DNA from: Oscillospiraceae bacterium
Lineage (GTDB): Bacteria; Bacillota; Clostridia; Oscillospirales; Acutalibacteraceae
Direction of reading: 5' to 3'
Assembly: GCA_015066465.1 (NCBI GenBank)
Contig: SVOI01000004.1
Location: 39,416-103,415, forward strand
Length of the DNA stretch: 64,000 nucleotides
Position numbers and translations under genes: made by a program. Of the stretch, positions 29,023-37,820 are shown piece by piece (position 1 is the first letter of the stretch; the number at the start of each line of letters is the position of its first letter). The notes beneath the pieces were generated by a model, which did not search any database, was not told where the DNA came from, and saw only the letters and a list, made by a program, of their open reading frames with translations.

Positions 29023-29056
29023 ATTATAGCAGGCAATGAGTCCCAAAAAGTGTACA
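29023..29056 (-). promoter_or_regulatory. Retron promoter, island motif
   Basis: TGTAC-ACTTTTTGGGA-N12-TATAAT, -10 ends 7 nt before a1. Confidence 0.8.
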
Positions 29057-29093
29057 TCCTCTTCAAACCCCACCATAAATTTGCTACAATTAT

Positions 29094-29127
29094 ATAATAC
29101 AACACTTTATGCACTGTTTTCAGGCTC
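29094..29127 (-). promoter_or_regulatory. Second island-type promoter upstream of retron
   Basis: GAGCC-TGAAAACAGTG-N12-TATTAT. Confidence 0.5.
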
Positions 29128-29143
29128 TATTCTATTTTAATAT
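29110..29143 (+). promoter_or_regulatory. Opposing island-type promoter
   Basis: TGCAC-TGTTTTCAGGC-N12-TAATAT. Confidence 0.45.
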
Positions 29144-29378
29144 GGATGGGAATTTATGCAAAAAAGTGTATATTTTCAAGGCTTTTTGGTGATTTTAATT
29201 CATGTTATATGCCACAATTTATTAACTAATTTTTTATCCACACGAACAATAAAATTAAACACAAAAACTAAAGGCTATGCGAATAAAAAATCGCATAGCC
29301 TAATATTTTTTTGATTTTTACTTACGTTTTAGTTTTTAGCAGACCCATAACAATAGTAGAGAGGAAAGAATATACTCG

Positions 29379-29831
29379 TTATTTCTCTACTCCAGTGTAT
29401 CTTGCATCTTTAGGATATGGTGCGTGTTTTGGTACAAACCATTTACCAGCTTTCTTTACTGCACCAGGAATTCTTTCTTCACGACACAACGCCTTAATTC
29501 TATTGTCGTTTTTGCCTTGGAGTTCAGCGTACTCGTGAAGAGTTATATATTCATCATCCACAAGATTTTGCATTAGTGATACAAAAGGATTTTCAATTAA
29601 ACAAAGGTGGTTGTCATCTGTTACATAAGCTAAAGTATGAGCTTCATATTTTTCGATGTTATTAACTTCTGTATTCCATTGTCCATCATTGCCTTTGATT
29701 TTGTCTACAGTTTGCCAGCAAATAAACAATTGTTTCAAAACAACATCATCAGCAAGCTTTATGCTGCCATCAGGACAAAGTAATTTTATTTGACCATCTT
29801 TTTTTACTAAACGAGCTTTCATAATTTTCAT
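29379..29831 (-). CDS. Hypothetical protein with C-terminal HTH-like segment
   Basis: YITLHEYAELQGKNDNRIKALCREERIPGAVKKAGKWFVPK. Confidence 0.6.
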   Translation of the reverse strand: MKIMKARLVKKDGQIKLLCPDGSIKLADDVVLKQLFICWQTVDKIKGNDGQWNTEVNNIEKYEAHTLAYVTDDNHLCLIENPFVSLMQNLVDDEYITLHEYAELQGKNDNRIKALCREERIPGAVKKAGKWFVPKHAPYPKDARYTGVEK

Positions 29832-29863
29832 TTCCTTTCAATTTTTATTGGGAGTTGTAATTT

Positions 29864-30388
29864 ATGTATTATAACCAAGAGCTTGTTGAGTATATAAAAG
29901 CAGCTTATACTGCTATCTATCAAATTAACGTACAAAGTGTCATTGATGAAATTCAAAAACTAAGCCCATATTCTGAGAAAATAACACCATATATTCGTAA
30001 TGTTGAAGAACTTCAAAAATATTTAGAATTAAACCTTAAAGAGGGATTTATAACACGACCAACTCTATTAATAGATATAGACATTAACTATCGTGTTAAT
30101 GGAGGTCTTACCAATTTGGAAAAAATGTTAAAAGGCTCTCCACCATATGATTACAGAACAGGACAAGTTATTGAATTACATCATATAGGCCAACATTATG
30201 ATTCACCATTTGCTGAATTACCACAGCTTATACATGGTGGAACAGGTATGTTTGGTATATTTCATAACTTGCAAATAGAAAGTTGGAGAGTAAACAAAGA
30301 TTGTGTTATTAAAACTCAAAACGAGACTTCTCAATATTGGATAAAACGAGGTGAACAACTGTATGAAATATCAGCCAAACGAGATTAA
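29864..30388 (+). CDS. LHH/HNH-type nuclease
   Basis: DYRTGQVIELHHIGQHYDSPFAELPQLIHGG..IFHN. Confidence 0.7.
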   Translation: MYYNQELVEYIKAAYTAIYQINVQSVIDEIQKLSPYSEKITPYIRNVEELQKYLELNLKEGFITRPTLLIDIDINYRVNGGLTNLEKMLKGSPPYDYRTGQVIELHHIGQHYDSPFAELPQLIHGGTGMFGIFHNLQIESWRVNKDCVIKTQNETSQYWIKRGEQLYEISAKRD

Positions 30389-32324
30389 TTCCAGTAACCT
30401 TGCTGATGTTGTCACCGATATTTTCAAACAACTAAACTATGAAGATGCTAAAAAATGCAAGGAAAACATAGTTAGTTATTTTGATTGTTTAGAAATCGGA
30501 GCTCAATCCTTTGACGATTTGTATAATAATACTCTTTCAAATGAAAGTTTTCAAGAGGTTTATTGTCCTAATGATGATGAGCACTTAATTCAAAAGAATG
30601 GGAAAAGCACCGATGGAAAACAACGTTATCGCTGTAAAACCTGTGGAAAAACCTTTTTTGCTATTCAAAATTCCTTGGTTTCTAATGTTAATCAGGATGT
30701 TTCTGTTTGGATTAAATTTATAAGAGGAATGATTACTCAAAACACCATGGAAGAACTTAGTGATATATGTGGGATTAGCAAATCAACTGCGTGTAATTGG
30801 CGATTAAGAGTTTTTCAAGCTCTTGAATTACTTTCTAATGATGTAAAGTTATCCGGAACAATAGTAGCTGATGATACACGATTAAATTACAATTTCAACG
30901 GAAATCACGGTGATAGTTTTATATATCAGAGAAACCCAAAAAAGAGAGGAAATTCAAATACAATACATAATTTTCAAAAAAATCAAATTTGTGTTATGTG
31001 TGCAATTGATGAATACGGTAATTCATTCTCAAGGACTGCTGGATTTGGAACCCCAACTAGTGCTCGTGTTGTAAACGCATTTAAAGATAAAATTGAAATC
31101 AACGACAACAACATACTTGTAACAGATGGAGCCAATTATTATAAAAAGACATATGAAACATATAATTTTGCAGAACTTAAGCTCAAAAAAACACTAATTA
31201 AAGGAAACAAACGTGTTCCTGACACATCTGATAAATACCATATCCAAAGAATAAACGCTTATCATAGCAAATTAAAACGCTTTATGCGTAAATATAACGG
31301 CGTTTCTTCACGATATTTGCCAGGGTATTTATTGCTTTTTGATTACTTACAAAACACGGCTAATATGGATAACACCAGACGATGTCAAAATATATTAAGT
31401 GCTATGATTATAGCCCCTAAGAAAACAAATAAAGAATTAGAAAATCTTTATGTTTTACCTGTTTCAAATATTCCAGAATTGGAACCTTGGGAAATAAAGA
31501 TATCTATGGAAGAGCAAAAGATTTATAGAGATTGGCAAAATCATATTCCAATAAAAGAAATAACACGAAAGTATAAAATCAACAGAAGAAAAATCTACTC
31601 AATTGCTGAAAAAGTAAAAAAGTACAATGTACATAATAAAATAATATCCAAAACCTCAGAAGAATTAAATAAAAAACCTTTAAAACCAATATCTGAACGT
31701 GATTGGGATGTATTTTTAAGGTGTTATCGCGATGGATATAAACAAGCTGATGTTGCTAAAGAGTTAAATTTATCTCCTGCAAGAATTGCTGTAATAATCA
31801 AAGAAATTAAAAATAGACCTGAAGCTATTGGCATAGAAAAATATAAACGCCCACAAAAGCTGCGAATTGAACGCACTGACACTAAAGAAAGAAACGAGAA
31901 GATTTACAAGGATTATTTATTTTTGAAAACTGCTTATAAAACCGATAAAGAAGTATATATACTTTTGTCACAAAAGTACAATTTATCTATAAGTCGGTGC
32001 AACAAAGCAATTTTTAAGTTGCGTAAAGAAAACAACAAACTCTTTAACGCTCGATGCTGGAAATTCGAAAAGCTAACATTATCAGAATATGAGTACTACG
32101 AATTTTTACAATCTCGCAACATTGCTCTCGTGGATGAAATCATTTTTTATAGAACCACTTATCCCAAAATGCGTAAGCAAGATATTTATAAAATAGTTGC
32201 TCCTAAATACAATGTTTCGGTTGACCACGCAGCCAAAATATTTACCCATCAAAAGAAGTATTTGAATATACATGATGATTTTGTTAAAAAGAAACTCAGG
32301 CTGCAGGAGCGAGTTCTGGTATAG
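30363..32324 (+). CDS. IS1595-like (ISXO2-type) transposase with long HTH-rich C-terminal extension
   Basis: Zinc ribbon CPND..YRCKTCGKTF; VADDTRLNYNFNGNHG, VTDGANYY, HIQRINAYHSKLKRFMRKYNGVSSRYL. Confidence 0.75.
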   Translation: MKYQPNEINSSNLADVVTDIFKQLNYEDAKKCKENIVSYFDCLEIGAQSFDDLYNNTLSNESFQEVYCPNDDEHLIQKNGKSTDGKQRYRCKTCGKTFFAIQNSLVSNVNQDVSVWIKFIRGMITQNTMEELSDICGISKSTACNWRLRVFQALELLSNDVKLSGTIVADDTRLNYNFNGNHGDSFIYQRNPKKRGNSNTIHNFQKNQICVMCAIDEYGNSFSRTAGFGTPTSARVVNAFKDKIEINDNNILVTDGANYYKKTYETYNFAELKLKKTLIKGNKRVPDTSDKYHIQRINAYHSKLKRFMRKYNGVSSRYLPGYLLLFDYLQNTANMDNTRRCQNILSAMIIAPKKTNKELENLYVLPVSNIPELEPWEIKISMEEQKIYRDWQNHIPIKEITRKYKINRRKIYSIAEKVKKYNVHNKIISKTSEELNKKPLKPISERDWDVFLRCYRDGYKQADVAKELNLSPARIAVIIKEIKNRPEAIGIEKYKRPQKLRIERTDTKERNEKIYKDYLFLKTAYKTDKEVYILLSQKYNLSISRCNKAIFKLRKENNKLFNARCWKFEKLTLSEYEYYEFLQSRNIALVDEIIFYRTTYPKMRKQDIYKIVAPKYNVSVDHAAKIFTHQKKYLNIHDDFVKKKLRLQERVLV

Positions 32325-33354
32325 GTGCAAATTCAGTTAAAGCACTACCGGAAATATACGAACCAACTTTAGTTAATTCTTCGTTTAAAATAGTTTCTTT
32401 ATCGTAGTATTTGTTATTTTCAAGCCATAAAAACAATGCAAGGTAATTATGCAAATACTTTGTAGAAACACCATTGTATTTCTCTAAAAACTTTCTGAAA
32501 CGATGATGTAAAGCATTAACATTGTTAATGTGATATACACCCTTTACAGTTGGCTTGTGGTTATTTGTAGGCAATACAATATGCTCAACATTCGTGGTTC
32601 TGAAATATTGATTGTAAGCCCAACAACCATCTGTTAAAATAACACTTTCTTCAGAAACCTTGTCTCCGAAAAGTTGCTCCAACAAAGGTTTATTAATAGC
32701 ACCGCGGCAAGGAATTATACCAGAAAATGATTTATCTCTTTGAACAACACAAAGAACGCAAGCCTTCGAATTGCTACTTGTACAAACGTTATCGGTTCCT
32801 CTTTTAAATGGTTTTCGTGGCATTGAAAACTTCTTACTGTTCTTATGATTACCTTTATAGCTAATTCTCATAAATAACTCATCCATTTCAACTAAGCCTG
32901 TATAACTTGTTGAGAAAGAATGCTCAGTTAAAGCGTTAAGAATTTTATGTCTCCAAGTAAATGCTGTTTGTATAGCAATGCCACAGGCTTCTGCGGTCTT
33001 TGCAATAGAAAGACCTTGAAGCATACACTTTATATATTCCTGCCAGGTATCAGCGTCTTTACGGGTACGAGATACGACAGATGAACTTAATGTACCAAAA
33101 GTTTTGCCGCAATCTCTGCACAAATAACGAATATGTCTGTGAGAATCTTTACCATTTTTAACTACATGAACAGAACCACATTTATTGCAGACTGGCAAAT
33201 CTTCTTTTACAAGACTGTACACAGAGTTATCATCATCTTTTATATTACTTGTTAACTTAGAATAAAGTTCGCCAACAATGGAATCTAATTCATTTTGGGG
33301 AAGCTTTTTAAGTAATTTTAAGATATCGTTTATCTGGGTATTTGTTTTCTCCAT
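32296..33354 (-). CDS. IS1595 family transposase
   Basis: CNKCGSVHVVKNGKD..CRDCGKTFG; LVEMDELFM..GNHKNSKK; LTDGCWAY; NNVNALHHRFRKFLEKYNGVSTKYL. Confidence 0.85.
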   Translation of the reverse strand: MEKTNTQINDILKLLKKLPQNELDSIVGELYSKLTSNIKDDDNSVYSLVKEDLPVCNKCGSVHVVKNGKDSHRHIRYLCRDCGKTFGTLSSSVVSRTRKDADTWQEYIKCMLQGLSIAKTAEACGIAIQTAFTWRHKILNALTEHSFSTSYTGLVEMDELFMRISYKGNHKNSKKFSMPRKPFKRGTDNVCTSSNSKACVLCVVQRDKSFSGIIPCRGAINKPLLEQLFGDKVSEESVILTDGCWAYNQYFRTTNVEHIVLPTNNHKPTVKGVYHINNVNALHHRFRKFLEKYNGVSTKYLHNYLALFLWLENNKYYDKETILNEELTKVGSYISGSALTEFAPIPELAPAA

Positions 33355-33465
33355 TAGTATCTCTCCTTTATCTATATTATATCGCAAACGACACAATATG
33401 TCAAGAAAAATCGTATTTTCTAAGGAAAAAAGCCGTCAAGATTTCTCTTGACGACCCGGTTTAAA

Positions 33466-34026
33466 TTAACCTATTTTTGATTGTTTGCGAATCTCTGTTT
33501 CGCGCTGTACTCTTTTTTTCTTAATTCTTTCGCATTCTGCAGCAAAGCTCTTTATATTCGATTTCTTTTGAGAATTCATTAAACAAGCCATAAGATAATC
33601 AGAACGCTTAATACCAGAACTTTTAATCATATTGTTAATCATTTCACCTTCATCTGCATAAACAGTGAACCTGATAGTTGTTTTGTTGTAAGGAGAAGGG
33701 GTTCTGGTAATAGGTTGATAGTTTCTGTTTCTCTTTGTTTCAATTTCAATTACTGGTTCTGTTGGAGCATCATCTTCAACATCAGGATTGCTATTACTAT
33801 TAGTTTTATCAATTACATAGAAATCTTCCTCTTTTATATCTTCGCCGTTATTAAGAAGAATATCAACCGTTTCAGCTTTTACAACATAAGTAATGTTGTC
33901 GTTATCAACTGGATGTAAATACGCTTTATCACGTCTTATTTCAGCAGATTTAAGGTCTAATACAAATCCTTTTCCAGCTATATTAAATATAGCTTTAATA
34001 GTTTTCACAAAATTTTTCATATCCAT
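33466..34026 (-). CDS. Hypothetical protein, possible RHH/MobC-like C-terminal region
   Basis: IRFTVYADEGEMINNMIKSSGIKRSDYLMACL. Confidence 0.45.
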   Translation of the reverse strand: MDMKNFVKTIKAIFNIAGKGFVLDLKSAEIRRDKAYLHPVDNDNITYVVKAETVDILLNNGEDIKEEDFYVIDKTNSNSNPDVEDDAPTEPVIEIETKRNRNYQPITRTPSPYNKTTIRFTVYADEGEMINNMIKSSGIKRSDYLMACLMNSQKKSNIKSFAAECERIKKKRVQRETEIRKQSKIG

Positions 34027-34059
34027 AATTGTTACCTCTTTTATATTTATTCGTTCTGT

Positions 34060-34084
34060 CTATCACGTAAAAAATTTGTGATAG
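34060..34084. promoter_or_regulatory. Palindromic operator candidate upstream of 33466-34026
   Basis: CTATCAC-N11-GTGATAG. Confidence 0.55.
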
Positions 34085-34350
34085 TAAAAAGTTGCAAAAA
34101 AATAATCACCTCCGTATAGCAACGAAGATGATTATGCATATTTTTATGGACATTTCAAATAAAAAAAGTCATACACAAAGTGTGTGACTTTTAACTGTTT
34201 CAAATTTTTTGTCAATACTTGGGATTACGAATTCAGTAAATCGATAACAGCAGTATAAAATCAATATTAAAACTTAATTCCAAATAATTAACACAATAAA
34301 ATAATAAAAAATGTATTGACTTTTTGAAAAAATCTGCATATAATATAATC

Positions 34351-34452
34351 ACAGACAAAAATTTGAACACTAAGTTTCGAATACAAATTTTTATTTTACA
34401 GACAAGCATTGATAAAGAGCAGAGTGATTTTAATCTTCTGCTCTTTATTTTT
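34351..34452 (+). ncRNA. Candidate small RNA
   Basis: TTGACT-N17-TATAAT (34316-34344) then AAAAATTTG..CAAATTTTT stem and terminator AAAGAGCAGA/TCTGCTCTTT plus T-run; no ORF. Confidence 0.6.
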
Positions 34453-35232
34453 TTATTCCATTAACCAATTAGATTCTGGTTTCATTAGTAATCTTGCTTT
34501 TTCGTATGCTATTTCTTTTGTAAAAATAGTATTTGCTCTATACTGTTCGGTATCAGTTTTTTCAACTGCCAACGCCATCGTCTCATAATTGCCATTGTTA
34601 TCGGGTATTTTTATAGGAACTAAATACATAATTTCATCTCTATAGAACTGAGGAACCACTAGTCGAAGATTTCTACAAATTCGTAATTTAGCATCTTCAA
34701 TAGCACCAAATAATAAAGATTTAACAACAATTTTATCAAAACTGATAACACTGCTTATACGCTCCCAGTTATCGTCTAAAATATGGTCAGTATTAACTAT
34801 AATATTATAATTTGGATTAAAATATAATTCGCGATAATCATCAGTATATGTTGCTAATTTAGGAACATCATAAAAAACATCTAAAAAGTCTCTATGACAT
34901 TTATCTTTGAATCCTTTTAGTATCCAAGGTTGAGCTTCTTCTAAGTCGTTTTTCTTAAATAAACCAACAATATCATTTCCGTTATTTGTTAATAATCCTG
35001 TATTAAAACAAGAGAAATTTCCATCGTTGGAAACTAATATTTTATCTTGCTTGTAGCATTGAGAAAAAGTTCCTATAATATATTTTTTCAATATGTTATT
35101 TGGAGTTTTTTCATCGAAAGTCCATTTTTCTTCCTCTGCCAGATTAGATAAATATAGTAACATTTTACTGAAACCTAATTCAGTACCGCAAAATGCATAA
35201 TTAAAAATATAACTCATATCTTTTTCTTCCAT
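34453..35232 (-). CDS. DUF3825-like protein
   Basis: CFNTGLLT, WILKGF, VNTDHILDDNWER, VVPQFYRDEIMYLVPI, ALAVEK..Y..NTIFTKEIAYEKARLL. Confidence 0.7.
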   Translation of the reverse strand: MEEKDMSYIFNYAFCGTELGFSKMLLYLSNLAEEEKWTFDEKTPNNILKKYIIGTFSQCYKQDKILVSNDGNFSCFNTGLLTNNGNDIVGLFKKNDLEEAQPWILKGFKDKCHRDFLDVFYDVPKLATYTDDYRELYFNPNYNIIVNTDHILDDNWERISSVISFDKIVVKSLLFGAIEDAKLRICRNLRLVVPQFYRDEIMYLVPIKIPDNNGNYETMALAVEKTDTEQYRANTIFTKEIAYEKARLLMKPESNWLME

Positions 35233-35396
35233 AAAGTAACTCCTGTGCACATTTTTTCGTATTATATCATAAAATAATGGATTTATCAACAAAAAGCGAC
35301 AAAAAACGAATATTATAAAAAACAAAAAGACCAACTTCGATATCAACTTCAATTGAAGCTGGTCTTTTTATTTATGTAGTTATATAAACTTGATTA

Positions 35397-36665
35397 TTAT
35401 TCCTCAAAATATGTAAACTTTTTATGCTTAAAAGATTTGTAAGTATGCTTTTTATAACCATCTGGTAAAAGTTCATAGTATACAATATCTGCACTACTCT
35501 TAAACTTATTAATTTTCGGTGTTTCAAGAATAATTTTATCGCACCATTTATCAAAGTTGTCTAAGAACCTTTTATCGTGTTGAACGTCTTTGATATTCTC
35601 TCTAATTGCCTTGCGCACAACATTTGAAACATCTCTGTAATATTCAATAACATTGTATAAAGCATAATAAACATCATCATTGCAATTTTTATTTTTAGCA
35701 TATGTTTCAAGTCTGGTTTGTAGATTTTTAATTGTTCGTGTGGACTTTTCACAACAAGGATAGACATTTCGCTTTTTGCTATTTCTTTTCTTCACAATGT
35801 CTATACATTCTTCCGAACAAGATTTAGCATTTTGATTTTGAGGAATAAAAAATTTATTACAACCATCGCATTTCTTTATTATCGCTCCGTTTTTATACAG
35901 TTGAACTATCGCTGTAGCAAAAACCTCTGCTAACGAATGCACAGAAAAATTTTTACAATTATCTTTGTAAATGGAAGATAGTTTTTGATATTCTAAATAC
36001 TCTTTCATTGAATATATATTTGCAGCATCAGGCACCATGTACTCTTTTGTAGAAAAAATAATATATGGAATTATTTTTTCGAGTAAATAATAGTGTTCCT
36101 CATTTTCAATGTGTGATTTAAGCCACTTTTTCAATTGGGAATATTCATATTTGAATGCGTTATGTTCTTCCCAAAAACGTTTCAAAAATTCTTCAGGATT
36201 GATTTTATAACAATACAAAATCGGATTACAAAGAGTCAGAATACGAGCATCGTTCATTGCTTCATCTTTATCCTGTAAATATTTATATTCAAAATAATTA
36301 ATTACGTCTGATTCGTTTATGTCTTTATATTCAGTAATATCTTGTAAATTTTTATAAATAGTAGACAAAAGATTAAAGGTTTCATAAAGAGATGATAAAC
36401 CTTGCGAACTTTCAATTTTTATAAATAAATTTAAAAGTTTTTTTGTATCACCACTTAAATTTGAATTGTTAATAGTTTCATAGGGGGTATGGCGAGAATG
36501 GGAACTATAGAATTTATTCCAGGATATGTTGGAGTTATATAGTTCAAGGATGATTTTCAATATATTAACCTTGATTTTTTTTACTTCACAACTATCTTCA
36601 TACTTGGTTATAGAAATTTCAAATTGTAAATAAGTTTTTCTTTCATCAACAATTCTAACTAACAT
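35397..36665 (-). CDS. Hypothetical protein with CGNR-like zinc ribbon
   Basis: IIKKCDGCNKFFIPQNQNAKSCSEECIDIVKKRNSKKR. Confidence 0.55.
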   Translation of the reverse strand: MLVRIVDERKTYLQFEISITKYEDSCEVKKIKVNILKIILELYNSNISWNKFYSSHSRHTPYETINNSNLSGDTKKLLNLFIKIESSQGLSSLYETFNLLSTIYKNLQDITEYKDINESDVINYFEYKYLQDKDEAMNDARILTLCNPILYCYKINPEEFLKRFWEEHNAFKYEYSQLKKWLKSHIENEEHYYLLEKIIPYIIFSTKEYMVPDAANIYSMKEYLEYQKLSSIYKDNCKNFSVHSLAEVFATAIVQLYKNGAIIKKCDGCNKFFIPQNQNAKSCSEECIDIVKKRNSKKRNVYPCCEKSTRTIKNLQTRLETYAKNKNCNDDVYYALYNVIEYYRDVSNVVRKAIRENIKDVQHDKRFLDNFDKWCDKIILETPKINKFKSSADIVYYELLPDGYKKHTYKSFKHKKFTYFEE

Positions 36666-36904
36666 ATCCTACACCTTTTTTTACGGAAACAAGAAATGGT
36701 AATAAAAATACCTTTTCTTGTTTTTCTTTATTACGCATTTTTCTTATGCTACAATCCTCTCGCAATACGGAAACAATGTGGAAAACATGCTGTTTCCGCA
36801 ACGCATACACGATATTACCAAATAATTACAATTCTGTCAAGGAATTTCCACTTTTCAGGGTATTTTCGTGAAAGTGCAAAGTATTTTTTGAAAGGATGAA
36901 AAAA

Positions 36905-37474
36905 ATGATTATTCCAACAGTACTCGAAAACACAGGTTATGGCGAAAGAGGTATGGACCTCTATTCACGACTTCTCGATGACAGAATTATATTCTTATCA
37001 GAAGAAGTAAACAATGCAACAGCTTCAATAATTGTTGCACAAATGCTTTACTTAGAAGCTCAAGACCCCGAAAAAGATATCAGCTTCTATATTAATAGTC
37101 CCGGTGGAAGTATCAGTGCCGGTATGGCTATTTACGATACTATGCAACACATTAAATGCGACGTTTCAACAATTGGTGTCGGCCTACAGGCTTCAATGGG
37201 TGCTTTTTTGCTCTCATCAGGAACTAAGGGTAAGCGCTTTATATTGCCAAATGCAGAAGTTATGATACATCAGCCTTTATCAGGCACACAAGGTCAGGCA
37301 AGCGATATTATAATTGCTGCAGAGCATATTCAACGATTAAAACAACGATTGAACAAAATTTTAGCAGAGCAAACCAGCAAATCTATTGAACAGATTGCTA
37401 TAGATACAGACCGTGACAACTGGCTCACTGCTGAAGAATCACTTGAATACGGCTTGGTTGACAAAATACTTTAA
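36905..37474 (+). CDS. ClpP-like serine protease subunit (accessory paralog)
   Basis: [40 protein letters not shown] catalytic S/H motifs. Confidence 0.9.
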   Translation: MIIPTVLENTGYGERGMDLYSRLLDDRIIFLSEEVNNATASIIVAQMLYLEAQDPEKDISFYINSPGGSISAGMAIYDTMQHIKCDVSTIGVGLQASMGAFLLSSGTKGKRFILPNAEVMIHQPLSGTQGQASDIIIAAEHIQRLKQRLNKILAEQTSKSIEQIAIDTDRDNWLTAEESLEYGLVDKIL

Positions 37475-37500
37475 AACAAATTATGAAAGGTATGGTCTTA

Positions 37501-37797
37501 ATGAAGAAAACCAATATATTCAAAAAAATATACGCTTTAGCAGGTGTCAGTTTTGTGTTACTTGCTAAAAAGTGTGTGTTGACCTTTAAAATTAAAAGTC
37601 AGTATAAAAATCTCGGCAAGCTCGACAACGCTATTGCGAAATATCACGGTATGCTCTTTAACCCTTATCGTATTTCAAACGGATTAAGACCTACCTTTGG
37701 CATACAGAAAAGCAACGCTACAAGCATTTCTCGTGAGAACTTAGAGAGATGCCACGAAATCATAAGCCAGAAACGACAAAACGAATCAAAAGAATAA
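37501..37797 (+). CDS. Hypothetical protein between ClpP- and ClpX-like genes
   Basis: ORF in operon context. Confidence 0.5.
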   Translation: MKKTNIFKKIYALAGVSFVLLAKKCVLTFKIKSQYKNLGKLDNAIAKYHGMLFNPYRISNGLRPTFGIQKSNATSISRENLERCHEIISQKRQNESKE

Positions 37798-37820
37798 TTA
37801 AAGAAAGAGGTTTTATAACT

